DNA from: Symsagittifera roscoffensis
Taxonomy: Eukaryota; Xenacoelomorpha; Acoela; Convolutidae
Length of the DNA stretch: 64,000 bases
Reading direction: 5' to 3'
NCBI RefSeq assembly: GCF_963678635.1
Contig: NC_087063.1
Span: 75,415,617-75,479,616, forward strand
This document shows positions 30,233 through 40,614 of the stretch, one piece after another; within the stretch, counting starts at the first letter, position 1; every line of letters begins with the position of its first letter. Below the pieces are notes generated by a model. That model saw only the letters and a program-made list of their open reading frames with translations. It had not been told where the DNA came from and ran no database searches. A program made the translations under genes and the position numbers.

Positions 30233-31217
30233 GTACCGACAGCAGATTTACCGTGGTCCACTTCAATTCAATTGGTCCAAGAAGATGGAAACAGGCGGCC
30301 CTTTTGGTCAAGACCGGCTTTCGACTCCAATGGCGTTATTTATATCATGTACGAACAAGGAAACTCTAAGAACCCTTGCAGTTTGGAACAAACGCTGTTT
30401 GAAGTTGAGTTCGTGAAAGGATCCATACGACTTCTCAGGAGTTTCGTGTGGCAAAAGCAACGGAACCATGACGGTTCTCGTTTGATTGGAGTTGTAATCT
30501 GCGACGAGCAGCTCTACGGAACCATTAGATACGGAAATGACACATACGGAATTGAAGTCATCGATAAAGTTACGCTAGCCACAATCCAAAAGTTAGACCT
30601 GGGTAACATTAAGTTCAACCTGTCTCAGCAAGGAAGAATCGACGTTTCCATTCTCGCTACCGGAAACTGGTTGTTGATTTTTCAAAAAGTATCATCACTC
30701 AAGCGGCTGGTGATAATATGTCAAAACAACAAAGTTGTGGATAAAAGAGAAATCTCTAAAAAAGATAAATTCAAGTCTTGCATTACCAGAATTCGAGGCG
30801 ACTTTATCTACATGATCGAAAGGAAAAGTAGCGCAGTTCTAGTAATACAGTGGAAATTTGGAAACAGCGTGTTGAACAAATTCAAACAGGCAGAAATAAA
30901 TTTGCCTGACACAAATCCAGTATTTTCATTTACAGTAAATGAAGTTAATTCAGCTGCTTTAATTGTGACTCTGACATCGGATAAACTCAGCGCGATTAAT
31001 ATCTACGAGGTCAACTATGATAAATTCAATCCCGAACAAAAAGTATTCGAGTCGAAAAGACGACTTCACTTGGGTGAGAAACTTGTATGCCTGTTTCCAT
31101 CACCTCAAACGGATTATATTTTGGCCATCAATGGCTCACAGACCCTTCGCACTATTTCTTTGAGTACCGATGAAAATACGCACAGTGGCTCGAAACATGT
31201 AGCTGAAACTCCCATGG
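30233..31217 (+). CDS. Host gene, propeller-like exon
   Basis: An open exon of about 328 codons preceded by candidate acceptors at 30232 (phase 0) and 30242/30245 (phase 1), ending in CCCATGG followed by GTTAGT (donor at 31218, phase 1). The sequence has repeated blocks of beta-strand type with short polar turns (FDSNGVIYIMYEQ, LIGVVICDEQLYGTIRY, VSILATGNWLLIF, DYILAINGSQTLRTISLS), suggesting a beta-propeller or related all-beta repeat domain; no WD or NHL consensus is clear. The RING exon upstream and the coiled-coil exon downstream are in compatible phases, so together they look like one RING, propeller-like, coiled-coil protein. Function unknown. Confidence 0.6.
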
Positions 31218-31669
31218 GTTAGTTTTCCCTACTTTCAAGGAGTAAATTTAGTTAAGTTTTTCTGAAGTCCTGAAACACGTGATATGTGATTATCGACTTC
31301 AATAAAAAAATTGAACTAAAATTTACCAAAAAAAGTCAGCAAAAAAGTTGAGAAATTGTTTTTATCACGTAAAAAAGTTGTCTTTTGAAAATGTTTACCT
31401 TAAAATCTAAATCAAGGACGACTCTGGCTAAGATTGTAATCAGTAGCGTGCAGAGGAATGGAGCCCCCCCCCCATACCCCCTCCCCTATCACTTAAGGTT
31501 GCCAAAACTTTAAGGTTACGAGTGCCCACTTTGAAGCTATTTTACGGCAGAAGTTTCTCCCGTCTTACCCTAAAATTTTTCTAATGGTGCCTATAAGAAA
31601 TTTAGGAAAACCGAAATTTAGGAAAACCGCTCCCTCCACTGTAAAAACAACATTTTTGCTCTTTTTTAG
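31218..31669 (+). other. Intron between propeller-like and coiled-coil exons
   Basis: 452 bp, GT at 31218 (GTTAGT) and a T-rich tract ending TTTTTTAG at 31669, phase 1 on both sides. Contains a C-rich patch at 31461-31487 (ten or more C in a row) inside text that resembles the head of a dispersed repeat. Confidence 0.75.
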
Positions 31670-32061
31670 AAAGCGTCAGCTTGGAAAAAAACTCTGAAGT
31701 GAAGGTCAGACTTAGCAATCTCGCCGACGACTTCGATCATTTAAGAGATCAATTCCCAGCAGCAAATACTTCAAACGAAGTGAAGAGATTGAACTCTTTG
31801 GTAGTCAAAATTCAAAAACAGCAGCAATCAATTGAAGCACAAATGTCGACAAACGGGGATAAGTTAGAAAAAGACATAATTTTCATCGTCAGGTCAATCG
31901 AAGACCTCTTCGGATTTATTCGGTTCAAGTTGCGCAACAACGAAAAAAAGTCACGTTGGACGGAGGAGAAGTTGACTTTATTCTCAGATTCCGAAGGTAA
32001 GTACTTGGAAAAAAAGACGAACGACCTTGAAAATCAGATGAAACACCTGATAACGATCTAA
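31670..32061 (+). CDS. Host gene, last exon: coiled-coil C terminus
   Basis: The exon completes a split Glu codon and encodes about 130 residues to TAA 32059-32061. The sequence is charged and heptad-like (LSNLADDFDHLRDQF, VKRLNSLVVKIQKQQQSIE, KKTNDLENQMKHL), consistent with a coiled coil, with a central IIFIVRSIEDLFGFIRFKL segment that is amphipathic. No membrane anchor. Coiled coils in RING proteins usually mediate self-association, which would fit if the RING exon belongs here. Confidence 0.65.
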
Positions 32062-32397
32062 AATGACCTTTAGTTATAATAACCTAACCGTATGACATAT
32101 CATATTGACTTACAAAAATTATGAGATCGACACTAAAATGTATGTTGAACTATAAAAAGCCATGGAACTTTTCAATTTCATCTACCATGTTATCTCAATT
32201 CAACCAAATAACCGAAATTTTCAGAAATACTTGCTTTCTCATCTTGTAAGAACTGATGGTTCGCAGAAAAGTTAATTAACTAACCGTCATATTAAATTAT
32301 ATTTATATTGCAACAAAAAATATATATAACTTAGTTTGTTAGTCTTTTTCTGTAAATATAGTGGTAAATTGAGTTAAATGCTTCTGATATAAAATAT

Positions 32398-32403
32398 AAT
32401 AAA
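32398..32403 (+). terminator. Candidate poly(A) signal of the RING gene
   Basis: AATAAA about 340 bases after the stop codon, in AT-rich sequence. It is the first canonical hexamer on this strand that I noticed downstream of the stop. In DNA this AT-rich the hexamer is common, so support is weak. Confidence 0.35.
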
Positions 32404-35400
32404 ATTATTTGGAAAACTGTATCCCATATTACTCATACATCTATTTAAAGTATCATTGTCAGAAAAACAAACTCAGATGCGAAGCTGAGGTTGTCACCAC
32501 TCATTTTGATGACTATCGCACAATGCAATTGCCAGATTTGAAAGTGCGTTGATGAAAATTACTGAGCGTTAACTATGCATACAAAACGCCTGTTGAGTCT
32601 AAAAAATTGACACCAGAAAATACAAAAATGAGATTTGTTTGAGAAGCAGAATCGATGTTCCATTAAATTAAAATGATTTAAAATCAAAACTTTCAGCTAT
32701 AATGAGCATAGAATTGCTACGAACAAGTCCAAATAAACTAAGCTCGGGTTGAAAACCCATCGTTAATTATCGTTTTTACTATAGTGTCCCAATGATCGCT
32801 ATTTTCCAGCGCTGATTCATGTAAAATTCAGAATTTTCATCATAGCTAAACCTGCAATATTTCAGAGCTATTTCAGCAATAATTCGGTACAAAAACAGCG
32901 CTAGAACTTAAGAAATTATGGTAGCGTTCAAATGAGAGTGTGAATTGATAATACCTAAATTTTCAATATACCTTGTGGTTCGTGACGCAGAGGTAGCATT
33001 TATGCTCATTACGCTGATGGTTGGGGGAAAGAATTTCGGTAGTTTGTTAACTTTGCTCCTTTTTCTAGGTTTTAAAAATTGTTTCATCGCTCACAATAAC
33101 CCAAATTAGCAATATACTATCGATAAATTTTGCTATTGTAGCAATGAACATCGATAATCCGTCAATCGCGATCGCTTTTTTTTCTTTTTTTTTCATCGCT
33201 AACTTTTAAGGTGAACTCAACCCGGGAGACTAGAAGAAAATGCAGAAGAAAAAATTGTCATCAACTTTTATTTTTTTATTCAGCAGAATCTTTTAGTGAG
33301 TATGAAAAATGAAAACTTAAAATACAAGAATTGCAAAAAATAGCAAATGAAATAATACAGACACCATAAATAACGAGAGGAAAACAATAAGTGGACTAGA
33401 AGCAAAAATCAAAAACCAACTGGATTTACTAATTGATTTGTTATTGATTTTTTCACAAGTGTTATAACACTCTCATATCTTAAGAAGGCCAATCAAAAAA
33501 AACTAGAAATTTTCGAGCAAAGCATTATAAAAAGGAAAAAAATAGACAAAAAATGACGAAGTTTTAGTTTTTCAGGTTTTTGAAAAAAGATTCAGAGAGG
33601 TTGATTTACCTTTTCAGAATTACTTTGTCAAAGTTAAAATTATATAAGAAGAACTAGAAGCTGAGAGGAAAAAAAAATAAAGTAAAAATGCCTAAAAAAA
33701 TAAATCAGTTGAATATCAGCCGAAATTCACATTTGCACATTTGTAATTATATCATTTTGAACTTCCTTCTGAAAAGAAAACATTATATGAAAAAAAAAAT
33801 TTTTGGAAAAAAATAGTCTAGTACCCGGTCAGTTGCAACACAACCTTATTCATTACAAGGGTAGAAAATTTTCGAAGAAAGTAGGCATTGCTGAGCAAGA
33901 CCTTAGATGTATACTACTACTGTAACAAGTTTCATGCCCTCTGTTCATATTGTTAACCAACAACCAGCCGCGCAAACAATAGAGTTTTGCAAACAATACT
34001 GAACAGTCGTGCTTCTCTGCTCTCGGCTCAATTTATCGGAGAATTTTTTAATCATTTTGTAGGCAAAATACAGTAAGGCTTGAAAACAAACCGTTTTCAC
34101 AAACAGGTATGATTTGCTCTAAAATTTATTTATGATTTCCTTGAAAACAATTCCCTTGAAAAAAAATGTTGTGGACTTTACTTGCTTTCGCTTCATCCGA
34201 AGTCAAATAAAAAATATCAAAAGAATGATTTTTTATGCGCTGAAAACGCGTAATTCAAGAAAATATTGTGAGAATTTCATAGACCAACACAATTATTTTG
34301 TTAGAATTTTATAAGCAGGTTAACATAAAACGAAATATGCTGTAAGATTTTTATACATAGAGGCAAAGCGTAATTTTGCACCCTTTGCGATACTACATAA
34401 AGAGCATTGCAAACTATCAGATAAGAAAGAAAAGGATTAGTCTATTAGTCCAAAGAAAGTAAAGTTCGAAAAAAAACAACTGAAACTCAAATTCTTTTGC
34501 GGAAACCTCGTCCACAATCACAATCAACGGCGTTTATTGAAATTTCAAAAACATTGAGCGTTAACTGAGCCGACAAAAGCTGGGCAAATTCCCGTAGAAC
34601 TGAAAACAAATTTGACTTTGCGTCAAAATTTGATTACCTTTTCCGTACAAACTTGATTTCATGTAGAATTATTTTCGACTATAATTTCTTTTGTAAGATA
34701 AAAAGAGCATAAACATGTGTTTCCTTTGAAACTATTCAAAACTAGGTTTCTAAGCCGACGAAACATCAGCCAAAATCATTTGGGCAGAAAAATGTTTTAG
34801 AGCGAAAAATAAAATAAAATAAAAATATACGAAGCCAATGTTAGTAAATTTACAAACAGCAGCTGTGAACCAAAACATCAAACATCTGAATATTTTTGAA
34901 TTGAACCTAAAATTACCGTTTCTACTTTTGACTCTTCTGTGAATTTTTTTTTCGCTGAAAAAAATCTAGGGTACGATTGCAATACCCTTCGCAAAATTGC
35001 AAAACCAGGGGCGGATCTGAGATTTTCTCGATCTGTGTTTTACCCAGCTCTCGTAAAACGTTATAGAAATTTCATTTTGACAAAAAATTCTGCGCGCAGA
35101 CAAATTTTCTGAAAACAGGCCAAGCAGGCCAGAATGGTTTGAATTCCAGCAGAATCACAAGCTTCATAACATGTTAAGCATTAAATTATTTACAGTAAAA
35201 AATAAGTCCAAGGAAGCTAGAAACTTTGCCCAAGACCAGCCACAGGCAGGCATTCACAGCTCATACTCTTATTTCTTGATGGGGAAAGTTGAACTGATTT
35301 CATTTCAACCGTTTAAATTCATTTTTTCACTGTGGCAGTGGAAGCAAAAAATTGTACAACCAAACAGTTCCGGAACTTGCTAGTCGTAGGCCCCAGTAAC

Positions 35401-38400
35401 CGGTGTATTCAAATGTTTGAACGTGTTTACGTTATGAATATTGCCTCTTCTAATTGTAACGTGTGCCTACAGTCTCCATAACACCTGTAGAACAAAATGG
35501 AGGCTTTGAAACATAGGGAACTCAACTGATCCCATGCTGCAGTAACCGGTGAAGTTTATTGCCTAAATCAGTATCACACGAAAGTATACCACGTGTACAC
35601 GATATCTAAAAAAACTTTACTAACATGACAAAACTTCGCCCACGGCTTAGTGTTAATTCATCAAACATATTGAAATAATGCGTTATTCTGTTATTTCCCC
35701 TATCCAAATTGAAAAAATGAAACAATTTTTTTTGCGTTAGCTCTGGCTTTTAACACGTTAAACATCTCAGTCTTACTACTTCCGTAAACCAGTGAGATTA
35801 GAACTTTTAAAATATATATTTTGTGATTACTTCAAAATATAATTATAGAATGCACGTTTAAACACGGAGGGAAGGACTTAGGATTCATCAAAAGCTAAGA
35901 ACTTCATGGAAGCTAGTCGATAAAAAGCGACAAAAAACCAACAAACCCAAAAATATGAAAACATAGCAAACAAAAAGTAGGACAAGTGACAATAGTTTAA
36001 ACTTTCAGTTTCGCAGAAAACAATCAAATCACCAACATGCACTCTAAGTTTTAGGAAACTCTTAGTGTTTTAAGTTTTCATTTAAGTTGCCCAGTTTGAG
36101 AAAACTAGATTCAATAGGTAAATTTTTCATTTCTCTGCAGATTTAATGTGCCTTCCATTTAGCAATAGAGTTTACATTCAATTTAAAAAAAATCCAAAGT
36201 TGTGTCGCCAAAACTCCAACTTAAGCGTGATAAGGGCTTTTATCGAAACAAAAATTCAAAACCCATATATAAAAAAAAATTTGAAGTTCGTCACTAATGA
36301 AAGACATTTTGAAGAAAACAAAACAAAAAAGACCAGTTGCAGCGTTGAATAATCATACGAACAAAAATAGCAAAATGACAACCAAGCCGGCAATATTCGT
36401 TTTTACGGTCGTTGAGCCAGATAAGAATGATGTCAAAAGTTCCAGCATTAAAATTTTTTGAAACTTGAAAACTTTAGGCTACACTTAAGTATAAAAATTA
36501 ATTTTGTCGTTTAGACGACGCAAATTGAGACAATCAAAACCATAACATAAGGTAGAATCCGATTGAGACGAGGACAAAATGTCACAGAAAATGTCTCACT
36601 ATATATATATATATATAAATATATGTATTGAAAAGGAGCCTCGGAATACAGGAACAAAAAAAATTTTTGAACGCAGAGGCTCCACTTCGCCAACACAAGC
36701 GAGAAAAGGGCGGAAAATTGCTCTAAGGGAGTCAAAAGTTAAAAAAAAGAAACTGAGGTAGAACTGATTAAATTCTGTAGCGGATTTGAATGAATTTCCT
36801 GATTCTCCATACCTGATTCTTAGGAGAAGTACGGACAATACGCTTTTGCTTGGGAGATTAATCTCTACTTGGTTTTTTTTTCAAAAGTGGCGCGGACGAT
36901 TTTTTAGTAAGGAAACGAAATCAAAAAATGGGTCAAATAACTTTCAAGTCCATACTAGATATTTAACAAAAATTGGAAACTTTCGCTTATGCAAGCTTAT
37001 ACCTTACAGCTTGCGATTTCGATTAGACCCTTGATCTTAGATTTTGCAAGGTTTTCAAAAGTCAAAATTTTTTTGCATTTTTTTCATCACAGACGCAAAG
37101 CTGCGCTTTGCAAACACAAGCGAGGAAAATGCAAAAAAATAGCTCTAAACGGGAAAACAAAGTGAATTAAGGAAACAATTTCAATTTCAAAACCCTTAAT
37201 ATCAATTTCAAATAGAAGTTTTCGCAAAAATGATAAAATTTCTATAACAAATGCTATAAATTTCGAAAATTGATTTTTCTGAAGTGCATATCAGTTTTTC
37301 TACATAAAGTAGGATGAAACAGATTACGGAGGCAAAATCTAAGCAACATGTTGAATTGAATGAATGATCAACCTTGAATGAATTTTAATGAATCAGCAGG
37401 TTGGGTTTTTTTTGAAAAAACATAGATTTCAAAAAACGGGCTAAATTTCGGACCTTTTCTACGTCCATTTTTTAAAACGCATCACTGATTTTTTCTTTCA
37501 GTTTATCTCTAATTTGGCAGGGTAGTTTTTATGAAAAAACAAACTTTTAAAAATTATTATAAAAGTCAAAACATATGATTGTTTGAGGTCATAACTATTT
37601 CATTCAAATTCATGGAATCGCCGCTCAAGGTAGGGAAAATCCCATGATTTGTTTTTTCGATTGAAACCTTCATCTCAGATTTGAGCATTTAATTTTTGAA
37701 AAATGAAAAAATTCAAAATAAATAGGTAAAAAATCCCTGTATTGAAACTTTCGAAGGCCGTAGATTGTGAAGTAAAACGAAAAAGATTAGCGAAATATGC
37801 AGGTAATTGGAAGAGCAACCGGTTTTTCCATTAGTCCATTGGTATCATTTTTTTGGTGTAACAAAAAAAAAACAGCAAACCCATACTTTTTCTTAACACC
37901 TGTTTTTTTTTCAAACAGGACCTACTACTAGCCACAAAAAAGTAGCACCATATGCTATTATACTGCCAATACTTAAATAGGATTAAAAATGATTAAATTG
38001 AAACCAATCATAAGCGCCAGCAAGCGAGCACTTTTAATTGCGTTTTAGATTGGAAGAAATTCTTTTTACTAATATACTACGCTTCGCTTGTATCAATTTT
38101 CTTCTACACCAAACTTTTACAAAAAAGAGGACCGAAGCTGCTTATGCAGACAAAACTTCTTAGTTCTTTGTTTTGTTATTTTTTCATTTATCTAAGATTT
38201 GGCAAAATAGTTCTGAAGAAAAGTCAAAAAATTTAAAAAACGAGCAAAATTCGAAAATTGTACACTTTGCAAGGTGAAACGTTTTTCATCAAAAAAGGGC
38301 GACACGAGTACTGCAGCTCAGATTCACAAAATCTGTTAATTGGACAACATTGTCGTAAGATTTGTCACGGTAGTTTTCTACATACAGTCAAAATTAAAAG

Positions 38401-38740
38401 GTTAAAACTAGTTTTCTTCACAAATGAGGCTCAGCAGCTTATGCCAGAGATATTCCCATAAAAAACTTGTTTTTACAAATGAAGGCTTTATCTGCAATGT
38501 GTCGTGGTAGTTTTCGAGAAAATTCTACAAAATTTAAAAATCCTCTACTCAAAACAGAAACTAGTCCCCCATGAACAAGTAACAGAAATATTCAGCTATG
38601 GAGCAAAAGTTAACCAAATATAAAATTGCAGATGCCACCAAATAATGGGTACCTTTATTTGCGACTGAGGTTGAAGAACAAAGAAAAAACCGTAATCCAA
38701 AACTACACTCTGCGTGTGTAAAAACAGCAATTTTCCCACT
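32404..38740. other. AT-rich intergenic DNA
   Basis: No supported gene. Open stretches of 60-85 codons occur on both strands but none shows a domain or splice context. Poly-A and poly-T runs are frequent. There is an (AT)n microsatellite at about 36599-36617. Two related blocks with ACACAAGCGAG and GCTCTAA (about 36690-36730 and 37110-37150) suggest fragments of a dispersed repeat. GGGGCGGATCTGAG at 35009 resembles the repeat start at 40980. Confidence 0.6.
32975..33045 (+). repeat. tRNA-like fragment, possible SINE head
   Basis: GTGACGCAGAGGTAGCATT resembles the A box and D arm of a tRNA, and TACGCTGATGGTTGGGGG resembles the end of an anticodon arm and variable loop. The expected T-arm motif is degraded (GGAAAGAAT instead of a GTTCGAAT-type sequence), and no acceptor stem closes. 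It is therefore not a working tRNA, but could be a tRNA-derived SINE remnant. Confidence 0.25.
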
Positions 38741-38746
38741 TTGCAG

Positions 38747-38934
38747 AACTGGCTGTGGCAAGTGATGTTGAAAGAAGTAAACCTGTACTTACACAACCGT
38801 TTGCTTTTCTAAATGCTACAACATCTATTGCAGATCTACAGAAAGGTCGCAATACCTTTGACATCGCAAATTATACCAAAGAGATCGATAGACAGATTTC
38901 ACGTGGATGCTCTAATTTGAACTTCTGGGTCTGA
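38747..38934 (+). CDS. Orphan last-exon candidate
   Basis: A T/C-rich acceptor (TTTTCCCACTTTGCAG) is followed by 61 codons open to TGA 38932-38934, reading LAVASDVERSKPVLTQPF and on to CSNLNFWV. Composition is mixed and protein-like, unlike the Phe/Lys-rich chance ORFs around it. No upstream exon with matching phase (two bases carried over) was identified, and I recognise no family. It may belong to a gene whose other exons are missed or be chance. Confidence 0.3.
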
Positions 38935-40489
38935 ATCCGTTTTGTCATTTACATGTCAGCAGAGTCCGAGTTACTCACTTGTAGTAATCTAGTTGTTGCG
39001 GCCATTGAAAATGGGACGAACTTTGTATTCGGGTGTGTTTTAGTTTTTTTTTTGTTTTCCACGCAAAATGAGGTACGACCAACAATGATCAGACTGGGTT
39101 GTATGAGAAATCACTTAAAGGCCTTTTAGTCCAAAAGTTCCAAAAATTTTCCCAGTGTTGAGAAAAACCGGTTTGAAATTTGATTTTTTTGTCTTAACTC
39201 GAGCGAATAAAGCAAGCAGGCAGTCTTTTTTGTTTTCCATGCAAAATCCGCTGCCACATTTAATCATTGGACTGGGTTGAATGATATATCATATTTACAA
39301 TCTTTTAGTCGTGATTCGAACATCAAAAAAATTTGAAATTTTTTTTTTTTTCCAGTTGTCGAGGAAAAACCGGTTTGAATTTCTGTTTTTTCGTCTAATT
39401 TCGAGCTAGAGAGCAGGCTTACATTAGCTTATTTATGATTAATTTAAGCCTAGAAATTTTAGTTTACTCTAATGAAGCTTATTTTTGGAGTTTTTAGCTT
39501 CATCTTAGGAATCAAAAACTTCAAAAATTTGGGAAAAATTAAAAATTATTTTTTTTTGTCTTCAAAAAGTGTTTTCCAATATGCATATATTACAACGAAA
39601 TAACTATGCTCTACTTTTTCGTTCAGATTTCTTTATCACACCAAGCCGAAAAAACGACACTAATTGGAAAAAACGACACTAAAATAACTTTGTTGTAATT
39701 TTTCAAGACTGGTCGGAACATTGTGCTACTTGCACAGTAACTGGCTATCCCTGTTTATCGTTTAATCCTTGTGCAAAAATGGAAGCATTCTCATGCTTCA
39801 TCTTACGCACCACAAACTTTCCAGACTTGATTTCTTTTTTCTGCCATTGTCTCCGCTCGTGTATAGGTCTTCCTGATGTTCTCGCCTCGACATTAAAAAT
39901 TGATTCCGAAAAATTCTGAACATTATATTGATAACAAATATTGAAACGGAAGGAAAATTAAAATACACAAAAACGTATAACCCTTACTACCGCGTCAGAT
40001 ACCAGATAGTATTAGAAGTCATTTTAATCATTTTACATACAAAAGCATTTACTACATCACATAAATAACATTTCTCAAACAATGTAAGTTTTTTCCTTCT
40101 CGATCAAATCGACTAACTTTGAAGCCCCAATAATAAATTTAACGTTGTCAGCACCAACTTTACAACACAAAAATAGCATACCTCGGTTGAAACACCATTA
40201 ATTATAAACATTTATACATAACTTTTCAGAGCTCTTCAAGATCTCGGGATGGGGATGATTTGATAAGTATGTGCTTTTTCCATAATTTCATTTAAGGAGC
40301 TAGCAAACATTTTAGCTAGCCACAAGTCGATTATTGATTTTGAGTCCAGTAAAGTATGCCACTAATGGCATTCAAGTCTTGAACGAAGTTATTTGATGCG
40401 CCATCAATGATACGTCTCTTATATATGTAGTAAGTTTGACGGAGCGAATCCCAACATTTTTTCTCAATTTGATTAGTCACACACACGCA
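38935..40489. other. Sequence downstream of TMED2, no firm gene
   Basis: AT-rich, with several decayed copies of text seen at 1-430 (for example TTTAGTTTTTTT..ACGCAAAA..AGGT followed by an AATGG/ACTGGGTTG stretch and GAGCGA(G/A)TAAAGCAAGC at 180-270 and 39040-39290), so a dispersed repeat is present. A minus-strand stretch 39745-39915 is open for 57 codons after an AG but has no supporting context. The TMED2 3' UTR must occupy the part next to 40489. Confidence 0.45.
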
Positions 40490-40614
40490 CTAAACGACCC
40501 TTCTGACTTCAAAAAACCTTTTCAGGTAGTAGATTTGACCGATTGTCATTGTCACCAAAACCGCCGCTTCGAAGAAAGCCCAGAGAACAACTCGAGAGTT
40601 CGTATTCTCGTTAA
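40490..40614 (-). CDS. TMED2 exon 4: transmembrane segment and cytosolic tail
   Basis: After an acceptor (ATGTTTAG) the exon completes an Ile codon and encodes [17 protein letters not shown], a hydrophobic membrane segment, and [14 protein letters not shown] before TAG at 40490-40492. The tail carries the double Phe and the basic residues that in p24 proteins bind COPII and COPI coats, and it matches the C terminus expected for TMED2. 125 bases, phase 1 entry. Confidence 0.95.

Noticed and set aside
36599-36838. Overlapping ORFs rich in Tyr/Ile across the AT microsatellite
   Set aside because: Open only because of the repeat; no domain or splice context.
39745-39915. 57-codon minus-strand stretch after an AG, as a possible exon downstream of TMED2
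   Set aside because: Two other frames are partly open too, no donor or partner exon, and the region contains repeat text.
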